Shown here: positions 17,231 to 25,883 of the stretch, in pieces
How positions within the stretch are numbered: the stretch's first letter is position 1
Layout of the letters: every line of letters starts with the position of its first letter
From: FW021-bin31 sp964478125
GTDB taxonomy: Bacteria; Bacteroidota; Bacteroidia; Chitinophagales; Chitinophagaceae
DNA: 64,000 nucleotides
Reading direction: 5' to 3'
Assembly: GCA_964478125.1 (NCBI GenBank)
Contig: CAYZGR010000004.1
Location: 34,901-98,900, forward strand
Translations under genes and position numbers: made by a program
Notes under the pieces: generated by a model
The model's database searches: none
Seen by the model: only the letters and a program-made list of their open reading frames with translations
What the model was told of the DNA's origin: nothing

Positions 17231-17274
17231 ATCAATATAGTGGAATATCCATCTCGGTATAGAGGTTACTTTTA
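17231..17274 (+). promoter_or_regulatory. promoter P3 with ATCAATATAGTGGA upstream element
   Basis: ATCAATATAGTGGA (17231-17244) is identical to the element at 9627-9640. The -7-like box TACTTTTA (17267-17274) lies at the same 36-base offset. There is no TTG at the -33 position here (ATA instead), so this promoter may depend more on an activator. It is 58 bases before the gene at 17332 and probably drives the internal block sialidase-fold protein 2, lyase and symporter. Confidence 0.55.
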
Positions 17275-17331
17275 CAATTAGATCGAAAAAAATTGAGATC
17301 CTTTTAATGATTCCTTTCAATATATAAATAT

Positions 17332-18456
17332 ATGATAACTTCTATCAATAGATATAAAGGATTTTTAATCCTATCCGGTATTTTGATATCTGTGTGGCTG
17401 ATGTCATGCCATTCCCAATCAAATGATCAACGCCGGGATGGCGGCGCCAACATCACTCAACCCGTGAAGTCATTTTTGTTTGAGGAAAATCCCGGCTTTG
17501 CACAATGTCATGCATCAACGCTCATCCATTTAAAGAATGGCGATTTTATTGCCGCTTGGTTTGGCGGGACGAAAGAAGGAGATAATGATGTAGGCATTTG
17601 GATGACCAAAGGACGACCGGACCATTGGAAGAAACCGTCAGAAGTGGCAAAAATTAGAAATGAGCCTCACTGGAATCCTGTATTATTTCAATCTCCGTCA
17701 GGAAAAATATTTTTATTTTTTAAAGTGGGAAAAGATACCAAGACGTGGGAAACCTGGGTAAAGACTTCAGACGATGAAGGGGAAACCTGGTCGGATGCAT
17801 ACGAGCTTGTCTCCGGTGATCGGGGAGGACGCGGACCCGTTCGTAATAAACTCATTGTATTATCTAATGGTGATTGGCTTGCAGGAGCCTCTGATGAGAA
17901 GGGACAGTGGAATGTGTTTTTTGACAGGAGTGTAGATTCGGGAAAAACGTGGGAAGCAACCCCTTACTTAAAAATAGATCGGGGAAAGCTTGATTTCCAT
18001 GGGCAAGGACTTATTCAACCCACCCTCTGGGAGTCGGCTCCCGGTGAGGTACATGCTTTATTTAGAAGCTCTGAAGGGAATATTTTCCGGAGTGATTCAA
18101 AAGACTATGGTAAAACGTGGTCCCGGGCTTATAAAACGACATTACCCAACCCCAATAGCGCCATTGATGTGGTGGACTTGTCGGGAGATACGTTGGCATT
18201 GGTCTGCAACCCGGACGATAAAAACTGGGGTTCACGAGGTACTTTGATCGTGGCCTTGTCTTATGATAATGGGAAAACCTGGCCTGGAAAGGTGACCCTT
18301 GAGGCCGGCAAGGAGGAGGATGAGTATTCTTACCCCGCCATCATTGGATTTGGAGACACCGTTGCCATAACTTATACCTGGAACCGGAAACGCATTGCTT
18401 TTTGGATGGCTACTAAAGATTGGATCGTAGACCATGCAGAACCTTTTCAAAAATAA
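17332..18456 (+). CDS. sialidase-fold (BNR/Asp-box) lipoprotein, paralogue 2
   Basis: A 374-residue protein with a lipoprotein signal (WLMSC, Cys26), so probably anchored to a membrane. It has the same N-terminal pattern as the 10574 protein: CHASTLIHLKNGDFIAAWFG followed by EGDNDVGIW. Four Asp-boxes are SDDEGETW, SVDSGKTW, SKDYGKTW and SYDNGKTW, a regular sialidase-type propeller. As in paralogue 1, the RIP motif is absent and His-Ala-Ser stands at that place. Family annotation is exo-alpha-sialidase, but I would call the specificity open. It is followed at once by the N-acetylneuraminate-lyase-like gene and the symporter, which makes release of a 2-keto acid sugar, such as sialic acid or a relative, plausible. 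Confidence 0.75.
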   Translation: MITSINRYKGFLILSGILISVWLMSCHSQSNDQRRDGGANITQPVKSFLFEENPGFAQCHASTLIHLKNGDFIAAWFGGTKEGDNDVGIWMTKGRPDHWKKPSEVAKIRNEPHWNPVLFQSPSGKIFLFFKVGKDTKTWETWVKTSDDEGETWSDAYELVSGDRGGRGPVRNKLIVLSNGDWLAGASDEKGQWNVFFDRSVDSGKTWEATPYLKIDRGKLDFHGQGLIQPTLWESAPGEVHALFRSSEGNIFRSDSKDYGKTWSRAYKTTLPNPNSAIDVVDLSGDTLALVCNPDDKNWGSRGTLIVALSYDNGKTWPGKVTLEAGKEEDEYSYPAIIGFGDTVAITYTWNRKRIAFWMATKDWIVDHAEPFQK

Positions 18457-18466
18457 ATATAAAAGA

Positions 18467-19414
18467 ATGAAAATAGAAAAATTACCGGGAGGATTATATC
18501 CGGTTATGTTGACCCCCTTTCTTGATAATAACAAAGTGGATGTCGTTGGTTTAAAAACACTAACCCGCTACTATATGCAGTCGGGCGCCAATGGCTTATT
18601 CTCCAACTGCCTGTCCAGTGAAATGTTTCAATTGACGGATGAGGAGCGGTTACTGGTTGTGCAAACCGTAGTAGAAACTGCTTCGGGCAAAGTGCCTGTG
18701 GTAGCTGCCGGAACCTTCCACTCTTCTATAGAGAAGAATGCCGAGTTCATAAAGAGAGTTTATGACAAAGGCGTTGCCGCAGTCATTGTCATTAGCAACC
18801 AGATAGTGGATATGGATGAAAGTGATGATATCTTTAAAAAACGCATTACTTCCCTTATGAAGCTCACTGGCGATATCCCGTTGGGGATATATGAATGTCC
18901 TTATCCGTATAAAAGATTAATTTCGCCGGATATGATCCATTGGTTAAGCGAGACCGAACATTTTATTTACCATAAGGATACCAGTTGTGATCCGCTGGCA
19001 ATCAAAGAAAAGTTTAGCGTGATTAAAAATGAGCTATTCTCCTTTTTCAATGCAGACACCCCTACCGCTTTGGGGTCTCTCCGGGAAGGCATTGCCGGCC
19101 TTTCTCCTATTGGCGCCAACTTATATCCTGAGCTTTATTCTTCTTTAATAAATGGATTTAACGCACATAAAGCGGAAGAAGAACTGGAGTGGCTGAGTGC
19201 CAGATTAACGGTAATGGATACGGTGGTCGATCTGAGCTATCCATTTTCCGCCAAATATTTTCTACAGCAAAAAGGGTTGCCCGTAACGAATGTTTGTCGT
19301 ATAAATTATGATAAGGTGAGGCCAAGCGGGAGATTGAAACTACATGCATTAATGAAATTATATAAAGATACGGTAAACAGGTTAGAAATTAATAAGGCCT
19401 ATGCGCACAATTGA
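18467..19414 (+). CDS. dihydrodipicolinate synthase / N-acetylneuraminate lyase family aldolase
   Basis: About 315 residues from the ATG at 18467; an ATG at 18434 would overlap the previous gene by 23 bases and adds a basic tail with no family match, so the later start is preferred. The class I aldolase pattern is present: GGLYPVMLTPF at the N-terminus, GANGLFSNCLSSE, VVAAGTFH, the Tyr-x-x-Pro element GIYECPYP, and the Schiff-base lysine in FIYHKDTS. Family members split N-acetylneuraminate, 2-keto-3-deoxygluconate and similar acids to pyruvate. The glycine-threonine-threonine type site of DHDPS is not evident. Neighbours (sialidase-fold protein before, Na+ symporter overlapping after) suggest sialic-acid-like catabolism. 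Confidence 0.8.
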   Translation: MKIEKLPGGLYPVMLTPFLDNNKVDVVGLKTLTRYYMQSGANGLFSNCLSSEMFQLTDEERLLVVQTVVETASGKVPVVAAGTFHSSIEKNAEFIKRVYDKGVAAVIVISNQIVDMDESDDIFKKRITSLMKLTGDIPLGIYECPYPYKRLISPDMIHWLSETEHFIYHKDTSCDPLAIKEKFSVIKNELFSFFNADTPTALGSLREGIAGLSPIGANLYPELYSSLINGFNAHKAEEELEWLSARLTVMDTVVDLSYPFSAKYFLQQKGLPVTNVCRINYDKVRPSGRLKLHALMKLYKDTVNRLEINKAYAHN

Positions 19415-20876
19415 TATTGTTGTCTTTTTCATCTATCTGATTGGAATTACTATTTTTGGCGGTTCTTTCTTCAAAAAGAATAAGTCGTCCTCTGCATTTA
19501 CATTAGGGAATAGCAGTATACCGGGATGGGTCATTGCGATGTCCATATTTGCTACTTTTGTGAGCAGTATTAGTTTTTTGGCATTGCCCGGGAATGCCTT
19601 TCTGACCAATTGGAATGCTTTTGTTTTTAGTCTTTCTATCCCGATCGCATTACTTTTTGCGGTAAAGTATTTTGTCCCTTTATATCGAAAAATAAACAGC
19701 CCGTCCGCCTATACTTTTCTGGAACATCGCTTTGGTCCATGGGCGCGCATATATGTTTCCGTTTGTTATTTACTTACACAATTGATGCGGGTGGGGACTA
19801 TTCTTTATCTTCTGGCTCTTGCTTTGCATGCGGTGGTGGGCTGGAACATTCCTCTGATCATTATTGTTACCGGGATAGCCGTGGCTCTTTATTCTTTATT
19901 AGGAGGTTTCCAGGCGGTAGTATGGACCGATGCTATACAGGGAATTATTTTGATAGCAGGAGCGCTGGTCAGCCTGATATATATATTATTTAATATGCCT
20001 GAGGGGCCGGGACAGTTATTTACCATTGCAGCCGAAAACCATAAATTCAGCTTAGGAAGTTTTAGCGGCAGCCTTTCCGAACCCACCTTTTGGGTAGTGC
20101 TGGTTTATGGCTTTTTTATTAACCTGCAGAACTATGGCATTGATCAGAACTATGTACAACGTTACATGGCTTCCAGAACAGAAAAAGAGGCCAAAAGATC
20201 GGCCTTCTGGGGAGGGATGATCTATGTACCTGTTTCTCTGATGTTTATTTTTATTGGGACGGCTCTTTTCTCTTTCTATCATTCGGGTGCAGCCACGCTG
20301 CCGGTCCAGTTACAACAAGCGGATATGAGCGACCGTATATTTCCTTATTTTATTGTTACCCAGCTGCCTGCCGGAATTACCGGTCTGTTGATTGCCTCCG
20401 TTTTTGCAGCGGGAATGAGTACGGTTTCCACCAGTTTTAACAGTTCTGCTACCGTCTTTCTGACGGACTATTACAAGCGGTTTAGCAAGGAGCCCGTTAC
20501 CGATAAAAAAGCGATGAAGGTTTTGTATCTGTCTTCCCTGATCATCAGTGTCATCGGCATATTGATCGCTATTGCCATGATCAATGTCAAAAGTGCCTTA
20601 GATGCCTGGTGGAAGCTGGCCTCTATTTTCAGTGGCGGGATGCTTGGATTATTTTTGCTTGCTGCATTTACCAGGATCACCAAATCCAGGGGCGCTTTGA
20701 TCGGGGTAATTGCAGGTGTGCTGGTGATCTTATGGCTTAGCCTATCTGCTTTGGCCGGGGGACGTCAGGTCTGGGCCGCTCATTTTCACAGCTTCCTTAC
20801 CATTGTCTTTGCGACAGTCACCATTTTTTTAGTCGGCTTTATCTTCTCCCTGGCGGGACAAAGAAAAAGCCAGTGA
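19401..20876 (+). CDS. sodium:solute symporter (SSS family)
   Basis: A 491-residue membrane protein with about 13 hydrophobic helices. Family signs include FTLGNSSIPGWVIAMSIFAT near the N-terminus, SSISFLALPG, LGGFQAVVWTDAIQG (the conserved Trp-Thr-Asp motif) and FAAGMSTVSTSFNSSATVF, the serine-rich sodium-site helix. The start overlaps the aldolase stop by 14 bases, so the genes are translationally coupled. Some SSS members carry sialic acid, and the context makes a keto-sugar acid the likely cargo. The stop codon lies inside the first arm of the terminator hairpin at 20866. Confidence 0.85.
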   Translation: MRTIDIVVFFIYLIGITIFGGSFFKKNKSSSAFTLGNSSIPGWVIAMSIFATFVSSISFLALPGNAFLTNWNAFVFSLSIPIALLFAVKYFVPLYRKINSPSAYTFLEHRFGPWARIYVSVCYLLTQLMRVGTILYLLALALHAVVGWNIPLIIIVTGIAVALYSLLGGFQAVVWTDAIQGIILIAGALVSLIYILFNMPEGPGQLFTIAAENHKFSLGSFSGSLSEPTFWVVLVYGFFINLQNYGIDQNYVQRYMASRTEKEAKRSAFWGGMIYVPVSLMFIFIGTALFSFYHSGAATLPVQLQQADMSDRIFPYFIVTQLPAGITGLLIASVFAAGMSTVSTSFNSSATVFLTDYYKRFSKEPVTDKKAMKVLYLSSLIISVIGILIAIAMINVKSALDAWWKLASIFSGGMLGLFLLAAFTRITKSRGALIGVIAGVLVILWLSLSALAGGRQVWAAHFHSFLTIVFATVTIFLVGFIFSLAGQRKSQ

Positions 20877-20897
20877 TGGTCTGGCATCACTGGCTTT
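20866..20897. terminator. bidirectional terminator hairpin
   Basis: AAAGCCAGTGATG (20866-20878) and CATCACTGGCTTT (20885-20897) form a perfect 13-bp stem with a 6-base loop GTCTGG. The symporter stop TGA (20874-20876) lies in the left arm. The hairpin sits between the convergent symporter and trxA genes with A-tracts and T-tracts on both flanks, so it can stop transcription from both sides. Confidence 0.8.
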
Positions 20898-20921
20898 AAA
20901 TCCTTAAATAGGAGTAGGAGC

Positions 20922-21239
20922 CTATATATGTGCTTTTATTTTTTTCTCCAGCACAGATTTAGGCACTGCGCCTACTTGCTTATCCACTACTTCTCCTCCT
21001 TTTATAAAGAGAATAGCAGGGATGCTGGTAATTCCGTATTTCATGGAAACTTCGGGGTTTTGGTCTACATTGACCTTGCCTATATTGACTTTGCCGGCAT
21101 ATTCATTGGCCAGTTCTTCTACTACCGGGCCAATAGCACGACAGGGTCCGCACCATTCAGCCCAGAAGTCTACCATACTTAATTGGTCGGTATCCAATAC
21201 ATCTGTCTGGAAGTTCCCGTCTGTGAATTCTAAAGCCAT
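20922..21239 (-). CDS. trxA: thioredoxin
   Basis: A 105-residue protein with the standard thioredoxin layout: VDFWAEWCGPCRAIGP with the WCGPC redox site near residues 31-35, the KVNVDQNP strand, and the cis-proline in SIPAILFIKGG. It reduces protein disulfides in the cytoplasm and can serve Bcp encoded at 61562. A -7 box TACTTTTG on the minus strand lies at 21326-21333, 87 bases before the start. It is convergent with the symporter gene across the shared hairpin. The dnaE gene, in the same direction, ends 110 bases upstream. Confidence 0.95.
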   Translation of the reverse strand: MALEFTDGNFQTDVLDTDQLSMVDFWAEWCGPCRAIGPVVEELANEYAGKVNIGKVNVDQNPEVSMKYGITSIPAILFIKGGEVVDKQVGAVPKSVLEKKIKAHI

Positions 21240-21325
21240 TTTTTATCCTTTTTTTAATTATTAAATATTGTCTTTTTCTATGGTCTTGGTCTCGTTATTT
21301 ATTCGATCAAGAACCAAACCAGTTA

Positions 21326-21333
21326 CAAAAGTA
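21326..21333 (-). promoter_or_regulatory. -7 box TACTTTTG for trxA
   Basis: The minus strand reads TACTTTTG. A TTG on the same strand (21351-21353) lies 17 bases upstream, a little shorter than the usual 19-base spacing. It sits between the dnaE stop and the trxA start, so trxA can be expressed apart from dnaE. Confidence 0.45.
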
Positions 21334-21349
21334 CTGCAATTTTGTCAGC

Positions 21350-24300
21350 TCAATTATTGTTAATACTTATACGTATATTAAAATTCTTTTGTTCTTCCAA
21401 AAAATGGGCCAATGCTTCATTCATTTCCACTTTTCTGCTTATGCTTCGCAGGCTCACCTTCCAATCCGGCGTATCTCCCATAAGAGTTAAATGAAAATGG
21501 GTCGCCCCGGGATTCTGTGAAAGATTTTCGGTTAAGAAATGGACTTGTTCGGAAGTGAGGCTGGCAGCCGCCGTGGATATTTCTATTTCTCCGGTCATTT
21601 TAGATTTGGTTTCATCCAGAAGCTTTATTTTTTGTACTCTGAATTCTACTTCTTCCTGTCTGTATTGACGTGGTTGCACGATCCCTTTTACGTTTAAAAT
21701 AAGCCCCGGATTTAAATATTTTGAGAAACGGAGGTAATCTTCTCCAAAAAGCATCACTTCCCTGCTCCCGGAATAGTCCTGAAGGAGGAGCTTGCCATAC
21801 CTGTTTCCACTTTTGGATATCCGGTCCAGGGCCTCTGTGACAAATACGGCCACTCTGAAAACCCGCTCTTTTACAGGGTCTCCATTCTTGGCCAGTACAT
21901 CCATTTCTTCAATGTAATCGTTCACTTCCCGCAAGGGGGTAAACCGATAGTGTTTCAATTCGAACTTATAGTTGTCCAATGGATGCCCGCTCAGGTAAAT
22001 GCCCGCCACTTCCCGCTCTTTTTCCAGCCGGATCATTAAGGTCCATTCATCACAATCAGGTATTTTGGGGTAACTTACCTCAGGCATTTCCATATCTCCG
22101 AAAAGACTGCCTGCCATTTGAGACTGGCTTGCCTGATACTGATTCCCAAACCGGACCAGGCGTTCTATTCCGGTTTGCGTTTCACCCTCCGGCCGGAAAA
22201 AGTATTGTGCACGATGCAGTTCCTGAAAGCAGTCAAATGCGCCGGACATGGCCAGACATTCCATGGATTTTTTGTTCACTGCACGTAGATTGATCCGCTG
22301 CATCATATCAAAAATACTGCTATACGGGCCGTTTGCTTCCCGCTCGGACACGATATGGTCTACTGCGCTTTCTCCCACACCTTTTAAGCCGGCCAGGCCA
22401 AAACGGATTTCTCCTTTGGCGTTTACGGTAAAGTTATGCCCCGATTCATTTATATCCGGTCCCAATACCGGAATACCCATACGTTTGCTTTCTTCCATGT
22501 GGAAGGTAAGCTTATCAATGTTGTTCAGGTTGTTGGTCATCACGGCTGCCATATACGCTGCGGGGTAGTTTGCTTTCAAATAGGCCGTTTGGTAAGCTAC
22601 AAATGCGTAACAGGTAGAGTGAGATTTGTTAAAGGCGTAAGATGCAAAAGATTCCCAGTCGGTCCATATTTTTTCGCATACCTTTGGATCATGCCCGTTT
22701 TTGCTACAACCTTCAATAAATTTTGTCTTCATCTTGTCTAGTACGGCATGCTGTTTTTTACCCATGGCTTTTCGCAGGGTATCGGCTTCGCCTTTTGTGA
22801 AATTGGCCAGCTTTTGAGACAACAACATCACCTGTTCCTGATAAACCGTTATTCCATAGGTCTCCTTTAGGAATTCTTCCATTTCCGGCAGGTCGTAAGC
22901 GATAATTTCCCGCCCGTGCTTCCTGTTGATATAATTGGGTATGTATTTGATCGGCCCCGGACGGTATAGTGCATTCATGGCGATGAGATCCCCAAATTTA
23001 TCAGGTTTTAGCGCCCGCAGGTATTTCTGCATCCCTTTACTTTCAAATTGGAAAGTGCTGTTGGTTTCTCCATTTTGATACAGCTCGTAGGTCTTTTTGT
23101 CATCCAGAGGAATCTGGTCAAGGTCAATATCCTTATTATGATTGGCTTTGATCAGTTTTAAAGCATATTTTAAAATGGAGAGGTTTTTTAATCCCAGGAA
23201 GTCCATTTTTATCACACCCGCCGATTCGATCACGCCTCCATCATATTGCGTGATCAGCAGTTCCGAGTCTTTTGAGGTGGCTACCGGTAATAGATTGGTC
23301 AGGTCATCCGGCGCGATGATCACGCCGGCGGCATGAATCCCCGTATTTCTTACCGAGCCCTCCAGCTTGACCGCTTCTCTGAGCACTGCTCCTTCCTGGC
23401 TGTCTTCCTTATATATGGTACGAAGCTTTTTGACGAGTTCAATCTGGTCGGCAGTCAGCTTTTCCTTTTCGGCCAGGCTCTTTACCCCGTCCAGGGGCGC
23501 ATTGAAAACACGGGCCAGTTTAATCCCGGGCTTATCGGGAACCATTTTGGCCAGGAAATTAGATTGAGAGAGGGGCAAATCCATAACCCGGGCTACGTCC
23601 TTGATACTCATTTTTGCCGCCATGGTTCCATAAGTCACAATCTGCGCTACCTGATTGCGGCCGTATTTTTTCACCACATAATCAATTACTTTTTGTCTTC
23701 CCTCATCATCAAAATCCGTATCAATATCGGGCATGCTTTTGCGATCGGGATTCAGAAAACGCTCGAAAAGCAGGTCATATTTTATGGGATCAATGTTGGT
23801 AATTCCGATACAATAAGCCACGACAGAACCGGCTGCGGAACCCCGGCCGGGACCGACGAAAACATCTGTTTCCCTGGCAGCTTTTATGAAATCTCTTACG
23901 ATCAGAAAGTAACCGGCGAACCCCATATTCTCTATGGTACCCAGTTCAAAATTTAACCGTTCCTCGATCTCGGGCGTTATCTCCGCATAGCGTTCTTTAG
24001 CGCCTTCGAAACTCAGGTGGCGAAGGTATTGCATCTGATTTAAGAAGCCGTCGGGAATAGGGAAGTTGGGTAACATAATGTCCCGTTTTAAATCCAGCAG
24101 CTCTACTTTATCAATGATCTCGTTGGTATGATCCAGCGCTTCGGGCACATCATTGAAAAGGCCGGCCATTTCCTTTTGGGTCTTAAAATAAAACTCGTTA
24201 TTCGGGAACCCAAAGCGATATCCTTTTCCGCCCTCTTCATCTGTGGAGATAGGCGTGGTCTTTAAATCACCCGTGTTAATGCAGAGCAGAATATCGTGTG

Positions 24301-24988
24301 CATTGGCATCTTCCTGTTCCACGTAATGAGAATCATTGGTGGCAATCGTTTTTACCCGGTATTTTTCTGCAAATTTTAGAAGAACCTGATTGACTTTATC
24401 TTGTTCCTTGAGGTGATGCCTTTGCAGCTCAATGTAGTAATCTTCCCCGAAAATGTCCAACCACCATTTGAAGGCTTTTTCTGCTTCCTGTTCGCCCTTG
24501 TTTAATATGCATTGTGGTATTTCTGCACCTATACAACAGGTGGTGGCGATAAGTCCCTCGTTGTATTTTAAAATGAGCTCCTTGTCAATACGCGGGTATT
24601 TTCCGTAGAGCCCTTCAATAAAACCCAACGAGCAAAGTTTGGTCAGGTTTTTATACCCTTGAGCATTTTTGGCCAGCAGGACCTGATGGTAACGGCGATC
24701 TTTTTTATCTCTGGTGAACTGGTGAATATGCCGGTTCTCTACCACGTAAAATTCACAGCCTACGATGGGTTTGACCTTTAATCTTTTATCACTTTTATCA
24801 TCAGGGTTCAACTTATGTTTGTAGGCTTCCCCGACGAAATCAAAAACCCCGAACATGTTGCCATGGTCGGTGATCGCCAGCGCCTTCATATGGTCGTTTA
24901 TGGCTTTTTCATAGAGCTTCTTAACGTTGGCCGCTCCATCCAACAAAGAATATTGGGTATGGCAATGTAAATGTGAGAATTCGGGCAT
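21350..24988 (-). CDS. dnaE: DNA polymerase III subunit alpha
   Basis: A 1212-residue replicative polymerase of the DnaE type. It opens with the PHP domain (FSHLHCHTQYSLLDGA, ALAITDHGNMFG). The catalytic palm carries GPGRGSAAGSVVAYC and PDIDTDFDDEGR (acidic residues near 418-422). The fingers contain FQFESKGMQKYLRALKP, and the tandem HhH region follows around VLGPDINESG. The C-terminal OB-fold part includes RVAVFVTEALDRISKSGNRYG. Length and order are as expected for the family. The upstream 169-base gap to the divergent NlpC/P60 gene holds an imperfect -7 box. No truncation or inserted domain seen. Confidence 0.97.
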   Translation of the reverse strand: MPEFSHLHCHTQYSLLDGAANVKKLYEKAINDHMKALAITDHGNMFGVFDFVGEAYKHKLNPDDKSDKRLKVKPIVGCEFYVVENRHIHQFTRDKKDRRYHQVLLAKNAQGYKNLTKLCSLGFIEGLYGKYPRIDKELILKYNEGLIATTCCIGAEIPQCILNKGEQEAEKAFKWWLDIFGEDYYIELQRHHLKEQDKVNQVLLKFAEKYRVKTIATNDSHYVEQEDANAHDILLCINTGDLKTTPISTDEEGGKGYRFGFPNNEFYFKTQKEMAGLFNDVPEALDHTNEIIDKVELLDLKRDIMLPNFPIPDGFLNQMQYLRHLSFEGAKERYAEITPEIEERLNFELGTIENMGFAGYFLIVRDFIKAARETDVFVGPGRGSAAGSVVAYCIGITNIDPIKYDLLFERFLNPDRKSMPDIDTDFDDEGRQKVIDYVVKKYGRNQVAQIVTYGTMAAKMSIKDVARVMDLPLSQSNFLAKMVPDKPGIKLARVFNAPLDGVKSLAEKEKLTADQIELVKKLRTIYKEDSQEGAVLREAVKLEGSVRNTGIHAAGVIIAPDDLTNLLPVATSKDSELLITQYDGGVIESAGVIKMDFLGLKNLSILKYALKLIKANHNKDIDLDQIPLDDKKTYELYQNGETNSTFQFESKGMQKYLRALKPDKFGDLIAMNALYRPGPIKYIPNYINRKHGREIIAYDLPEMEEFLKETYGITVYQEQVMLLSQKLANFTKGEADTLRKAMGKKQHAVLDKMKTKFIEGCSKNGHDPKVCEKIWTDWESFASYAFNKSHSTCYAFVAYQTAYLKANYPAAYMAAVMTNNLNNIDKLTFHMEESKRMGIPVLGPDINESGHNFTVNAKGEIRFGLAGLKGVGESAVDHIVSEREANGPYSSIFDMMQRINLRAVNKKSMECLAMSGAFDCFQELHRAQYFFRPEGETQTGIERLVRFGNQYQASQSQMAGSLFGDMEMPEVSYPKIPDCDEWTLMIRLEKEREVAGIYLSGHPLDNYKFELKHYRFTPLREVNDYIEEMDVLAKNGDPVKERVFRVAVFVTEALDRISKSGNRYGKLLLQDYSGSREVMLFGEDYLRFSKYLNPGLILNVKGIVQPRQYRQEEVEFRVQKIKLLDETKSKMTGEIEISTAAASLTSEQVHFLTENLSQNPGATHFHLTLMGDTPDWKVSLRSISRKVEMNEALAHFLEEQKNFNIRISINNN

Positions 24989-25157
24989 GAGTTGATCTTT
25001 TATTCTAAGATTTACAAATTAAACAATTTAGCCGGTATCTTTTCTGATCTCCGTATAAAATTTTTCCACAAGTTATACGTTAATAATTTTAACAGAAGAT
25101 CGGTAGATCTTTGCTTTTCATATAATTATTTAATAATATTGCAAAAATCCTCATAAA

Positions 25158-25883
25158 ATGCCCACAAAGCCGAGCCTGATACTCTGTTTTGTTGTTTTAA
25201 CAATTCTATCTGCTTGTTCGTTTACGCGCCATTCTCAAGTGGCTCGTGAGCACCCCCCTCCTCCCTCCAATTCCGACCTGACTTTTATAAAAGGCATATC
25301 TATTGATCATGATAATATGCCTTCTGTTCAAACGGTGGAAGCTTATAAATCTGAAAGTCTTCCTTCTAAAAAGGCCCGGAAGTTCGCTTCCGCTCTTCAA
25401 AGAAAATTTTCGGACTTCCTTGAAGTAAATCCCGTGGATGTTATTCCCAATGCCGCCCTATGGACCTTTATAGACAACTGGTGGGGGACCCCCTACCGCT
25501 ATGGTGGTGAGTCAAGGAATGGAATTGATTGTTCGGCTTTTGTCCAAACTTTGTACAGCGCGGTTTTCAGTATTACCTCGCTCCCCCGGACGGCGCAGGA
25601 GCAGTATAATGATTCCAAAAAGATCCGGCATATAAAAAATCTGAAGCCGGGAGATCTGGTTTTCTTCAAAATCCACAGCCGGCGTATTTCTCATGTGGGA
25701 GTTTATTTGCAGAACAATAAATTTGTAAATGCTTCTCTATCTTCCGGAGTAACGATAAGCGACCTGACCGACAGGTATTGGAAACGTTATTTTGTTTGTG
25801 GAGGCGAACCCAAAGAAGCAATAAGCAATATGGCATTCACTTCTACTGAAGGAATAGAACAAAACGAGCCTATTAAGAATTAA
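25158..25883 (+). CDS. NlpC/P60 family cell-wall peptidase lipoprotein
   Basis: A 241-residue protein with a lipoprotein signal (LTILSAC, Cys20) and an NlpC/P60 domain over about residues 105-215. GTPYRYGGESRNGIDCSAFV carries the catalytic Cys125, LKPGDLVFFK is the family strand, and RRISHVGVYL carries the catalytic His. Such enzymes cleave peptide bonds within or between peptidoglycan stems. The region between the signal and the domain is a low-complexity linker with EHPPPPSNS. The 3' end overlaps that of the convergent phosphohexomutase gene by 11 bases. It is divergent from dnaE. Confidence 0.9.
   Translation: MPTKPSLILCFVVLTILSACSFTRHSQVAREHPPPPSNSDLTFIKGISIDHDNMPSVQTVEAYKSESLPSKKARKFASALQRKFSDFLEVNPVDVIPNAALWTFIDNWWGTPYRYGGESRNGIDCSAFVQTLYSAVFSITSLPRTAQEQYNDSKKIRHIKNLKPGDLVFFKIHSRRISHVGVYLQNNKFVNASLSSGVTISDLTDRYWKRYFVCGGEPKEAISNMAFTSTEGIEQNEPIKN

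Noticed and set aside
23333..23956. 207-residue open frame opposite dnaE
   Set aside because: Antisense shadow of a strongly conserved polymerase gene; no family resemblance.
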